Shown here: one piece after another, positions 23,946-34,700 of the stretch | How the letters are laid out: each line of letters starts with the position of its first letter | Position numbering within the stretch: position 1 is the stretch's first letter | Source: Enoplolaimus lenunculus | Taxonomy: Eukaryota; Nematoda; Enoplea; Enoplida; Thoracostomopsidae | Length of the DNA: 64,000 nt | Assembly (NCBI GenBank): GCA_030248215.1 | Contig: JASANG010003708.1 | Coordinates: 1-64,000 of the forward strand | Reading direction: 5' to 3' | The notes under the pieces: model-generated | Told to the model about the DNA's origin: nothing | Databases searched by the model: none | Seen by the model: only the letters and a program-made list of their open reading frames with translations | Translations under genes and position numbers: made by a program

Positions 23946-24112
23946 CAGGTCCGTAGCCAGCTCACCTTTCTATGCGGGCTGAAAATTTTTCTGCACGAGC
24001 ATACAAGGGTTTCATTGACTTACAAGCAAGAATAAAAATTTTCTAGGGGTGTTAAAATTTTTCTAGGGGGGCAGGGCCCCCCTGCCCCTCTCCCTTGGCT
24101 ACTGGCTCACGC
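23946..24112. mobile_element. MITE family A copy
   Basis: Left end CAGGTCCGTAGCCAGCTCAC, right end CTTGGCTACTGGCTC. GGGGGGCAGGGCCCCCCTGC near 24065 is a local palindrome. Confidence 0.88.
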
Positions 24113-25374
24113 TCACATTTCACAGATCAAACACTATTAAATTTCCAGATAACAGCCTCGTGTTTGACCTAATGGGTCTGAGTCTGTGCGATTATTAGTC
24201 CGAACCAAATAATTCGCCTATAATAAACCTAAAAACACATTTCAAAATACGTCCACAGTCCGCCATTGTTCAACAAATTATCATACTTCAATAAAGTTAA
24301 CTGCGCTAAGCAATACTGAACAACAAAATTTCACAGTTTCGAGCAAACTAAAAGTTTTAAGACAAAAATTAATATTTTTAAAACTTTCATTAATAACAAA
24401 ATAATGATAACGGCTGCATTGTCGTCAGCAGAAATACTCAGTTTACCAGTGTCTACGCTATGATTACAGCGTCGGAGCAGCCAACCCACATACCCCCATT
24501 CTGGGGTCGCCGCCCAAAGAGTGACCCTACGCTGACAAGATATAAACAAAAAATTTGAAAAATATTTTGATCAACACAATGGATCCCAACCCTGGGATTT
24601 TGGGGAACCCCACCCTAGCCTACTCCGACACTGGGAACAAAGACTTGCAATCGAGTATTGCCCAAAATGTGTTTTTATGCACATGCGCTGCAATTGCAGT
24701 TTGTATGACAGGTGTTGAAATAATTTAAAGATATACTTGAGAGCTCGTTTTAATTTCGGCATCGTTTCAAAGGCTGGGAATGACAAAATTGGGGGTAGAA
24801 ACGAACGCTGCGATATAGTTTTTGAATTGTGCTAACAAGAAGTTTGCAAATATCGTAAATAACAATAATTCTAAGTTTAGCAGTACCATATAGAGCGCTT
24901 CACAAAAATTTTGCTGCGGATGCGGTGGGACTCGAACCCGCGATGTACGGATTACCGAACAAAAAGACCAGAGGAAAGTAATAGGTAGGTAGGTCTGGTA
25001 ACATTGGAACAAGGGAATGGTAAGGTTCAAAATTCGATAGTTTTTACATTTCATTTTGTTCCATTTGCACGTTTTTGAAATGACTAACTTGTGCAGTTGG
25101 CTTGTTTGATAACCTATTACTAACTAGTAATAAGTGTTACCTGCACAAAAATGACAAGACTCACGGGCGAAGCAAATAGGGTCGTTAGAGTTTAAACCCC
25201 TCAGATAATTTTGAAAAAGAGTTTATATGCTTTTTCGGTTTGCGACACATCAATCCTTTCAAAAATTTCAAAGAAAATAACCCGTTCCCTATTTTTTTTA
25301 AAATCCTGGCTACGCCTTTGGCAATACGAGTCCTGATCGATACTTAAACTACCGTAAACGTTGTTCTCACTTAC
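24113..25374. other. Unassigned intronic sequence; tRNA-like stretch near 24911
   Basis: The minus strand at 24911-24950 carries CGCGGGTTCGAGTCCCACCG, a tRNA T-arm/B-box-like sequence, but no matching 5' acceptor strand. It may be the head of a second SINE. At 24400-24640 there are GC-richer blocks that may be old repeat sequence. A family C fragment lies near 25103. Confidence 0.4.
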
Positions 25375-28083
25375 CTCGATGGTAATTCGTGTCACTTGAT
25401 CACTCGAAAACGTCTGCCTGACCGAAGACGTATTGAAATTGTCCGTCTTACAGCTTGAATTATCATCAACGCCATCGACGTCTTCAACTTTAATACGAGT
25501 AGCTTCGAACGCGTGGGATTGTACTTGTGATTTTTCATGCAATTTCGCTGAACCAAGATCGAAACGAACGCTTTTACTTCCGGGTGCGTTCACTTGTTGG
25601 CAAGACACTGATTTGCTTATTCGCTCTAAATATTGGTTAGGTTTGCTCGAGTTCCGCGAAGGTTTTAAGAAATTTCGACCAACTCGAGGAAGCGAAGATA
25701 GGGTGAGGTACCGGCGTAGCCGGATGATTGGTTTCTTCTCGTCCATTGTCACGGAGGACTTAGGAGTGGGACCACTTGAAAGTTGCGGACATTCAGGTAA
25801 AATTGAGCTAATTGCAGGTTGTTGGACAACTGGTAAAGGGGGTTTAGCTGAGAGGCCGTTTGTAAGTTTGGAAAATTCTGGCAAACTAGAGCTAGCATTT
25901 GATGTAGCTAAGTAATCGGACGGATGGGGCGAAATGTGAGCTGGACTATTTTGAACACAAGTAGAGCGTCGTACGATGTTGATTTGAGTGGAATGGGGCA
26001 TTCCTTGGACTCGCCCACAGTCAGAAGGGTTAAGCATAAGGCTGAGTGCTTTTGATAGACGGGTACCAAGTTTATTAGGTTTGTCTGTTGTTGAAGTAGG
26101 CCTGGTTATATCACAATTTTTAAGCTCAGTTTGCTGAGCGCGGCACTTTGGGCGTAGTTTAACTTCAAATTCAACAACGGGTGAAGGTCTGCTTGGCGTA
26201 TGAGGTGATTTGGTGTTTCGTGCATTTCGAATGCTTCTTTGAATTAAAGAAAATCGTCGGAAAACGTTCAATTTTGATTGGTTCGGTGGGTTAGAAGCGG
26301 TTTCTTCAAAACCGGTTCGACTAACGCGCTGGGTTTGAATTTCCCGCGCAACCGGATTAGTTGAAGTAGCTAAGTAATTACAGCTTTCGCTAGAACGAAT
26401 CTGCAGATTTGATTCTGGACGCTGGAAATTGTTGATGTTGTTAGGTAGGTATAACGATACAGGCCTGTCTCGAAAATCAATAAACTTATGGACAAGCGGT
26501 GTTGGTTTAGGACCTGATGATTTGAAATCGTGTCCGATGTCACTGAATGAAACAGTTTTTTGATGCTTGAAACTACTACGCTCAACTGATGCTTGATCTG
26601 AAGAGCAATTATGATACCGTGAGCAGGGTTCACCTGATCCCAAGTCAAGTCTCGAACTGGGTTCGTTGACAGACAGCGATAGATTAGGCAAAATTGACCA
26701 GCCTGAATTAAGCGTTGACGAAGGCTCTGAGCAAGATTTCGCCTTTTGCTGTCGCAAGCAACGTTCCGAACGAATTTGCTCTGTTCGTTTTGAGCGGCAT
26801 TTGCTACAGTTTAAGTTTAGCTGATGCGGTGATTTTGAACTAAATTCTGAATCTACTGTTTGAGTTGAAACCGATTTTGCCAACAAGGATGTCTCGCGGG
26901 TAAGTGAACGCTCACGAGCTGATGTTTTAAGCGAATCCGGTTCGGATAAACAAGCGTACTCGAGAACGGTGGGTAACTCACAAATAGTTGGCACACTGGG
27001 ACGTCGTTGAGATTGGAAGGAACTTCTATATGATCCGGTTATAGGCCTAACATTTTTACCAATACAGTAAGATTCAGTGTGACACGAAGCAGTGGATTGA
27101 GCATTAGCTTGAGCAGGGTAGGGTTTTATAGGTTTTTGGAGGAAAATGTCCGACACTGGACGTTCAAGTTTTTGTCCTCTGTTCCTGAGTCGAAGTTGGG
27201 GTTGAGGATAGCAGATTGCTCGCTGACTATGCGAATAGTACAATCCTTGGTTTCTAGGTTTAGACTCTGGCAAATCAAATTTATATTTGTCAGCTAACCC
27301 CCGTTTGGTTAACTGGCAAATGACACACTGATTTGGGGGTGGCTCATAACTGGCAACACAACTTTGGCAGTTAGCCCCATCAGCGCAGTGATTTGATGGT
27401 ACGTCGTGAAATAAATTTCCAAGCGACTCTGGATGATTGCGATGCTTTTTGGCGCGCTTTTGTGGTTGTTCGTAGCTACCGACTTTCGCTGAATAAGCGC
27501 GGTCGTTAGCTAAATTGAGCAGGCAAACTTTATTCAGTAGAAACGGATTAAGGTCAGTTGTAGGCAACCATTGAGGACTTGGAAATATAATTGTAGATGA
27601 TGGGCGTTGGCGTCGCTTGTTGTTGTTATTGATGTTCTTGTTTTTTTTGCCAAACACAGTTGCATTATTTTCTACCGCGTCCGTTTGTTGTCTTTCCTTA
27701 GAAACGGAATTGGAACAATCGATAAAAAATCCACGGTTTTGGTCAAATTTTACACCATTTAACAGAGAAATGTTTTCGCTTGGACCATTTTGACCAGATC
27801 TGAGATCAGTTGAACAGTTTTCTAAGCTCTCATTGATTGGACGATAGCGTTCTTGACGATTCGGCGAAGTTTTAGGTTCGTAAGTTAGGTTTGAATTGCG
27901 ATTAGAATTAGGCCAACGTTGCGAAATATCAGTAGTGCTCGGAAACTGTTTAGAAGGCTTTTCATTGGCAGTTGCGTGAGTTGTTGTTGTTGTTGAGGTG
28001 AATGTGACGTTTAAATCTAATACAGTATCGTCTGAGGAAAATAGCGTTTCAGTAGTGCTAGATTCTTCGAGATTAGAGTTTTC
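25375..28083 (-). CDS. Large host exon, unknown Ser/Thr-rich protein
   Basis: On the minus strand a good acceptor (TATATTCATTTCAG) precedes 28083 and a consensus donor (ATCGAG then GTAAGT) follows 25375. The 2709 nt between them stay open for 903 codons, phase 0 at both ends. The protein segment is rich in Ser, Thr, Asn, Gln and Pro and is largely disordered in appearance. It has a basic patch (KRRQRP, about residue 156). It also has a Cys cluster, CADGANCQSC then CVIC (about residues 233-256, spacing C-x5-C-x2-C-x10-C-x2-C), that could bind zinc, and a second CSKC pair further on. No signal peptide, membrane segment or catalytic motif is seen. The frame runs on past the donor, but that tail overlaps repeat-like sequence and is probably intronic. 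I do not recognise the family. Confidence 0.75.
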
Positions 28084-28289
28084 CTGAAATGAATATACAA
28101 CATATATGATTTATATATATTGGCCTATTCTGATAAAAATTGTAACAGACACTAAAACATCCCGCATAAACATTGTTATATCCAGATGCAAAAATTAACG
28201 GACATGGCAATCCACAAAAATACTTCGAAACAAGACAGTTCTGCCCATAAAGTAATCCATAACAAAGGTCTTGAGTACAACTTACATAA

Positions 28290-28401
28290 GTTAAATTAAA
28301 AACAAATAAAATACCGTAACCAAATACCAGGAAAGCACCCTCTGGAGAAGCAACATAAATATCAATAGTACTCCGCCTTATTCGGGTCACTACGGTAACA
28401 T
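28290..28401 (-). mobile_element. Repeat family F, partial copy
   Basis: AAACAAATAAAATACCGTAACC, AGCACCCTCTGGAGAAGC and CGGGTCACTACGGTA match the copies at 3049 and 52264. Confidence 0.7.
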
Positions 28402-28734
28402 TTCAATGACAATAATGACACCTTAAAATCACTAAAACTATGGTATCTTGCACGGTAAAAATGCGAATGGCTTAAATTGTATAAAATAAGCTATTTGTCG
28501 CAGCCTTTATCACTCAAATAATAAGGTTTGAAAAATCTATTTTGGCATTTTGAACAAACGTAAACCAAGTTTTCGTTCAGGTATTTGCCAGATGGTGCAA
28601 AACCAAACCAAATTTACTTATTCAATATTGTGTTGAACGTCTACAGACAACTTAGAAAACACGTTCCTGAAGTTATGCAGACATTATGGTCTTTTCTTGA
28701 ATTTTCACTAGCGGTATCAAATGTACGCTCAAGC

Positions 28735-28935
28735 ACTATCTGACCCAGAGGTTCGCGGGGGGCGTCCCAGCGTCAAAAAATGTTTTATGATAAGCTAGTA
28801 AGGTCGCTACCTTATAATTTCCCCCTCAGAAAATTGGCATTTATAAAGCACTAGCATACAGTAAAAATAGTTTTCCACAAGTTGTGCCAGGTCGCCTCGG
28901 TCCGACGTCCGAAATTTCTGAATCCGCCACTGCGT
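28735..28935. mobile_element. Repeat family I copy
   Basis: GCGGGGGGCGTCCC, GTAAGGTCGCTACCTTATAA, CCCTCAGAAAATT, AGCATACAGTAAAAAT and TCTGAATCCGCCACTG match other copies in order. Confidence 0.75.
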
Positions 28936-29074
28936 TCAAGAAGTGAAATTTTGGTCAGAATCCACCAAAACAACGATATTTCAAAAAATTAGCTAAAGTT
29001 TACGGTATGAACAATGGATAAACGGCCTCAATTTCGTCGAGTCATGGTTATGAGACCTACGTTGTGCACAATGA

Positions 29075-29215
29075 AGAAAACAGCGCCCCCCTGGAGAAAT
29101 TTTGGCCCCGCTTCGAAAATTTTAACCTTGCTGGTACGTCAACGAAAAACCTTGCATACCCCTCATGAAAACATTTTAACCACCCCTTTAGCAAAGTGAG
29201 CTGGCTACCGGGTTG
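29075..29215. mobile_element. MITE family A copy
   Basis: GCGCCCCCCTGGAGAAATTT, TTTTAACCTTGCTGGTACGT and AGCAAAGTGAGCTGGCTACC match other copies. Confidence 0.85.
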
Positions 29216-29917
29216 CCACCACCGTTTTGTGCGGAATTAAGTTTTTCCGGGGTTCGCTTCAACAGATATCAAAGGCATAGCAGGGTGTTATAGGAGTCGT
29301 TCCCCCTTCGGACATTTGTCAAAGGCCATTTGATACTTTTTCAGTTTGTATCGCAGCATAACACTTAAAAAATTTTATAACAGAACATAACTCTGCTTAT
29401 TGAAATCTCTGGTTAAACCCATAACACAGAACAAATTTATATTAGCTGAAAAAAACGTAATTTTAGAAAGCATTATGAACATCTATGGTGGCTTACAACG
29501 GCTCCACATATGCCCTCGTTGCAATTTTGTTTTTGAAGTATACCTAGGTTTGGAAGGTTCTAAAACCGTTTGACTAATTTTTAGACGGAGCAAATATTAA
29601 AGTGAAAAATGCTCGTTCCAAAATTGAAACCAAACAGGCCACAAATGAAAAATATTAATACATTTTGACAATTTTTTTCCTCGAATCCTGTGATAAAATT
29701 TGTAATATTTAGATTTTATTTTAACCGTTAGACACCAGTATGTAGTTGTCATTTTTGATATTTTATCACTATGAACTCAGTGCGCATTAAGTTTTGCGTC
29801 ATACAACGTTAAGCTGCTTATATCAATTTAGTACTTACAACGACAAATATAATTCTTTCCCCTCGTTGGCTGATAAATTTGCGAAAATATAAAAAAAGAA
29901 CAAAAAAAATAAAAACC

Positions 29918-29954
29918 CCAAAAAAAAAAAAAAAAAAAAAAAAACAAAAAAAAA
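29918..29954. repeat. Poly-A tract at edge of the LTR element
   Basis: Almost pure A with a single C, directly beside the outer edge of the left LTR. It may be an insertion hot spot or an independent retroposed tail. Confidence 0.9.
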
Positions 29955-30104
29955 AGAAGTTCGTGATTTTAGACTTAAGCCTGTATCCTGTATCGCCTGT
30001 ATAGTTCTTTTCTCGATGTATGCTATTCGCTCTGATTTAGTAAAACGCGGCCGGTAAATGTTTATTATAAATCCCAACCCGCAACCCGTATGACACACAA
30101 AATA

Positions 30105-30300
30105 CCCAAATTTAAGGCCAGCAAATCACAGGTTATGTAATTTAACTGGTACCCGCGACCTGTGGGACACAAAACAACCGAAATTAAGGCCAGCAAATCA
30201 CAGGTTATGTAATTTACTGGTACCCGAACCGTAAGACACGAAATACCCAAATTAAAGGCCAGCAAATCACAGGTTATGTAATTTAACTGGTAACCCGAGC
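30105..30300. repeat. Three-copy ~70-bp direct repeat inside the LTR
   Basis: The block GGCCAGCAAATCACAGGTTA followed by TGTAATTTAACTGGTACCCG occurs three times, separated by variable spacers. The same triplet lies in the other LTR (about 46565-46760). Confidence 0.95.
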
Positions 30301-30392
30301 CGGAATCCTTAAAGCCGACGTCTGAATCTGATTTAATCCAGCCACTGGCTTTACCGTACCAAATACTTTTGCCGTTTTCCAGAATCCGTGCA

Positions 30393-30531
30393 ATTCTAAC
30401 CCCGTTAGAATTACACCCCGTTAAACCGTGTACTCTAACCCCGTTAGAGTTACACCAAATTTCCGACCAATCTAACCCCGTTAGATTTGGCCCAGCCGTT
30501 GTAGAATAATAAATCTAACCCCGTTAGATTT
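30393..30531. promoter_or_regulatory. Cluster of four covarying hairpins in the 3' LTR
   Basis: Four perfect hairpins share the core CTAAC, loop CCC, GTTAG, but have different outer pairs: ATTCTAAC/GTTAGAAT, ACTCTAAC/GTTAGAGT, AATCTAAC/GTTAGATT and AAATCTAAC/GTTAGATTT. Changes on one arm are matched on the other. A degenerate fifth unit (ACCCCGTTAAAC) lies between the first two. The same cluster is at 46853-46991. The role (protein binding, RNA structure, export or packaging) is unknown. Confidence 0.8.
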
Positions 30532-30971
30532 ACTAGACTACTTTTCCCCAGGTTTCCTTTAATATCCCAAGTTCCTTTAGCACATGACACCAGTATCCAA
30601 TACTGGGTAATTTCTGCGCCCTGCGCAACACCAATTAAATCCGTGATGCCTGCTTTCCTTCACATGTTAAGCCACCGTGACAAACTTAAACTTAAATCCG
30701 TTCGACCTTACTTATTAAAATTTCCAAACGCAAACCAAAATTCAAGAAGCAATGTACAAATCTGCTCACCGCCAACCAATAAAAGTCAACCGATTTGTAA
30801 GAAAACTAAACCAAGACTGATTCCGGTCCTGGCTACCCATATCGGCATCTCGACCTCATTTGCATTTTTGCCGACACACACAACTGGGTGTCCGCAATGC
30901 GGTCGAGGTCGAGAGCCACCCAACCGGTACTACAACAACAACAACAACCATGCCGGAGACACACAATATAA

Positions 30972-31008
30972 AGCACCATTTTTGGTGCTGACATAGCCTA
31001 GCTATGTC
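30972..31008. promoter_or_regulatory. Two adjacent perfect hairpins in the 3' LTR
   Basis: AGCACCATTTTTGGTGCT (7-bp stem, 4-nt loop) is followed at once by GACATAGCCTAGCTATGTC (8-bp stem, 3-nt loop). Both are unchanged in the other LTR (47433-47469), although sequence right beside them differs between LTRs. A TATAAAG-like word precedes them on the plus strand. Confidence 0.85.
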
Positions 31009-31281
31009 GTTAAACGCAGATTAGGCCAGCACGATATGAACCATTAATCAATCCATTCTATGGCCACGCAGGGCCCCAGGTAAGTTTACATTGCGGACAC
31101 AGCCGCCATAGCATCGATTTACCAATTTCTACGCCTTGTAGCAACGCCTAAGCCTAACTTAAGTTCTAAGAGAGACTAGGTGGAGCCAGGAACTCCCTTA
31201 AGGTGTGGTTTTGATATAGGGTTTTATTTTAGTTTTAGTTTTTAGTTTGAAATAGGTTTAAGTGTGGCACAGCCACCTACA

Positions 31282-31292
31282 TCCCCCCTTCG
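31282..31292 (-). promoter_or_regulatory. Polypurine tract
   Basis: In element sense a G-run preceded by purines (GAAGGGGGGA) directly abuts the TG start of the 3' LTR. This is the standard place for the plus-strand primer in LTR elements. Confidence 0.9.
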
Positions 31293-31741
31293 GCACAGAT
31301 GCCGACCCTGGCATCGAACAAAATTTTATGGCCCTATTTACTGCCTTTTTTGCCGTCGCTAAAAAGCGTAAATCCACAATAACAAACTTAACAACAATAA
31401 CAACAACAATTTTTCATCATTTTCTTTCTTTTATATTGCTTTTTATTTATTTTTAAAGTTTTTGTCTTTTCCGCCGAATAACGATAACAAACCACTAACG
31501 ACCCACGACAATGTTGCCAATGCGTCCAATAAAACCCAAATAACGAAACCGCGTACCAGCGCACCCCCAGCACCCGTTCAACATTACCCCCGACAACCAT
31601 TACCACATTAACAGCCCCATAACAGCCCAAATAAAGTCACTCCACAAGATTCCATTCCAACGACCCGGCGTACCAGTACAACCCCCAGCACCCCGCAGCA
31701 TTACCGAACTAATAATCACCATAACGTCTATTACCGATCCA
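31293..31741. other. 3' untranslated region of the LTR element
   Basis: Between the second frame and the polypurine tract. AAC/ACAACAA-rich on the plus strand, with no supported gene. Confidence 0.6.
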
Positions 31742-34700
31742 TCAAAAGCGTTTTCGACGCAGTTCACGAGGGACGTCCGCATAATAGGCGTCCAATTCTT
31801 CCTGCGTCACCCACTGATTATCGCGCGCCACTGATCGCGACGCCCGTTGTTGCTGCTGCTGTCGTTCCACTTGACGACTTTCTCGCATCGCCTGCCGTAC
31901 GTCCTCCACTTGCTGATTGTAATAACCACGTGCCGGCGCCACTTGCGACTGTCCCATATGACCGCCAACTCGTACAGGGTACCGCTCGCCCGACGCTTGC
32001 CGGACTGGTGGCCGTACCCTTGCCGACCCAGCTGGTGGACTAATAACCACCCTCTGCGTTACTGCTCCGGATCCTCGGTACCCAGGCGCTGTCTGTGATC
32101 GCACAGCCGATGCACTGTACACCGGATTCGCCTGCCTCGGTCCGATTCTACTTACCACCGACCCCGCAGCCGGTCGTACATATCCGCCCGTTGGTCCCTT
32201 CGGACTAACGCGCGCCCTCTGGGCCATTGCCCTTTTCCTTGCGTCTCTATCAAACCTCCATTTCAACTTTCCATCTGGCCCTCGCACCACGATATATCCC
32301 GGTGCCGGTGGCTGACCGAGACTCGTGCTCGGTTTTTCTTCTGCCTCTGACTGCGACCGTACCTTTTTAGGTTGCAGCCTAATCAACTCCTCCCACAACA
32401 ACTCTTTCGACTTCTCCTGTTCCTTCGCCTCCTCTTGTTTCTGTATCCGTGGTGACCTTCTTGGCGTCAGTTTCCCTTCTGACCCCTCTTTTCCTGCCGG
32501 TGGAGGCGTCACGTATCCCTCCGCCCGCAATTCCTCTTTCTCTGCCTGTAACGTCACCGCCGGTTTCCTTTGTTGCTTCTCAGGAGACGGAGTTAACCCT
32601 GCTTCTTCCAGCACGTCGAACTCCCCGTCACTCACCGGTTCAAACTCCATTTTCCTTTTCTCCTCCGCCTGCACGCCGGACGCTTCCGCCTGCGTTTCAG
32701 ATCGCGTACGAGCTTTGCTCGGACCCGGTTGTACCCCTTCTTGCCCTGTTACCTGCGTATCCATCGGCTCCGGTCTCCGAGCCGCATTCGCCTGGTCATC
32801 AAATAGGTGACCTCGGCACAAGTCCAGGGCTCTCCTGTTTACTTCCGCAATCCTTGACAATTCCTCCGTCTCTTTCCGGTCATAATCCTGTACCATATCC
32901 ATCAGTTGCCTTCTCGATTCCTCATCCGGTGTCAACTCTGGCAACTCTGCTTCCCTTTTGTTTTCCGGGTATGGATATGCCTCCGGAAACCATAGCGACA
33001 AATTCGCTATAGCTCGCAGCGTACTCGCTGCCAGCACCTTCTCCGTTTCCTTCTGTACCTCCTTCTGTAACGGCAGCAACTGCAATCGCATTTCTGCCCT
33101 TACCGGCGACTCCTCCGGCTCCATCGCCCTTAGATTCTCCCGTTCAAACCTATTCCGGAGTGTCCAGTAATTTTGGTTTGCATATGCCCGGGCCATCACC
33201 ATGGGCCTTGTCCTTTTCACCTGAGGATCCTTCGCCCTATCAAACAATTGCATAATCACGTGGGACGACAGCGGTACAAAGAAATCCGCTGGTGCTCGTC
33301 CCCACTGCAGACCGCGCGTGACCACTGCACGTGCCGCCGTTTCCCTCACGATCCTCGCAAACCATCTCATCACCGCCTGATACACCTGTGGCTCTATGTC
33401 CACCGTGCGGAATATACACGCCGCTAAGCCGCGCTCCGCATAATTCAGGCACTCCATCCATTCCGAAATCAAGGCCTCCTTTTTCAAATAAAATTCGAAC
33501 GCCCTGATTGCTGCCGTCGCCCAGTGGACCGCTAAATGCCTCAATACATCCTTCGGTAAGCCTACACCCGGCTGTTCCGGTGAATCGTTGCCTTCAAAAT
33601 AATTTGCATGCAACACCTGTTGATAACCAAATTTATAGTTTACCAACATGTGGCCCCTTGGCAAAATGACCATATCCGGAAAAGCAATTATGCCTTTCCC
33701 GGGTCGTCTTGTCGCCGGCCGTTCGGGTCGTTTTGTCGCCGATCGTTTTGACCGTTGCACAACCTGCCAGGTCGCTTGACCTCGCGCCTCCGGTCTCCTT
33801 TGTGCAACCGTCGTCCTCGGCACATCCTTTTCGCCTATTACCTGCACCGACGCCACTTCATCCTCTGTGCCGCCGGACAATTCCACTTCCTCAACATCCA
33901 TGCGCACCGTTTTCCGTGCACGTCCCGGCGTTAGAGATCTCGGTCTCTTAAACGCTCCTTGTTGACTCGCAGACGCCCTATCGACGGACGGCTCCGATGA
34001 CTCTTCCCCTTTCTCGAGCACAGCTCCTTTTCTCAACTTCTCGTTCTCCTCAGTCAACTCCTGCACCTGGTTCTCCAGCTGCCTCTTTTCACCGACGAGC
34101 GTCATAACCTCTTCTAATGCCTTATTCAACTTTTCCATCATCACCTGACGCTCGGCTTCCTTCTCCTTTACCTTTTCCTCGGTCCGTCTCACCAGCTGTT
34201 CCGCACCGGACACATGCTCGTGAGCCCTCTGCCGCTGATCTCCAGCCGCTAAAACCGCTGTTTCTAACTCTATGATCCTTTTCCGGTTCTGCGTTACGCG
34301 ATCCGCGTAACCCATCAAATCTCTCCACGCTTCCACAGCGAACTCCTGGTATGTCCGTAACTTATTAGCCATGGACATTGCCTCTATATCCGTCTCCTTC
34401 CGCAGCGTCCAGTTTCCTTCTAAATCCCGTACGTTCGCCTGTACCATCGCGTACGAGCTTTCAATCTCTGCAACTCCAAATCCCCCTGGGGGGTACATTC
34501 TAGTCAACGCTGCCTTCAGCCTTGCGATCAATTCCTTATCCTGTAATTGCCTGTTCTCGATGTCCCGCTTCAATGCTTCCTCAAGAAACAATGCCGGACT
34601 ATACTCTGCTACGCCCGACCCTGCTCTCGGAGGGTCCGGTACCATTTCTGCCCAATACATTCCTTTCGGCAACGGCGGTGGAGGGGGAGTTGCGCACGGC

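Larger units (their letters stand above)
28936..29954. other. Unassigned, with MITE A copy and poly-A tract
   Basis: Contains a family A copy (see next entry). Near 29720, TTTTAACCGTTAGACACC could be a weak TTAA-type end, but I do not rely on it. The stretch ends in the poly-A tract at 29918-29954, which abuts the LTR element. Confidence 0.45.
29955..31281 (-). repeat. 3' LTR
   Basis: 1327 bp matching 46416-47742. In element sense it begins TGTAGGTGGCTGTGCC. It contains a ~70-bp unit in three copies (30105-30300), a cluster of covarying hairpins (30393-30531) and two adjacent perfect hairpins (30972-31008). The outer edge runs into a poly-A tract and is less certain. Confidence 0.95.

Noticed and set aside
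24911-24990. Possible tRNA gene on the minus strand
   Set aside because: A B-box/T-arm is present, but no acceptor stem or proper anticodon arm can be formed. More likely SINE-derived.
25201-25374. Continuation of the large host frame beyond 25375
   Set aside because: A consensus GTAAGT donor ends the exon, and the downstream part includes a GGCTACGCC repeat-like fragment, so it is probably intron.
29720-29740. TTTTAACCGTTAGAC as left end of the piggyBac element
   Set aside because: It matches the right end only over the TTAA and a few bases; too weak to call.
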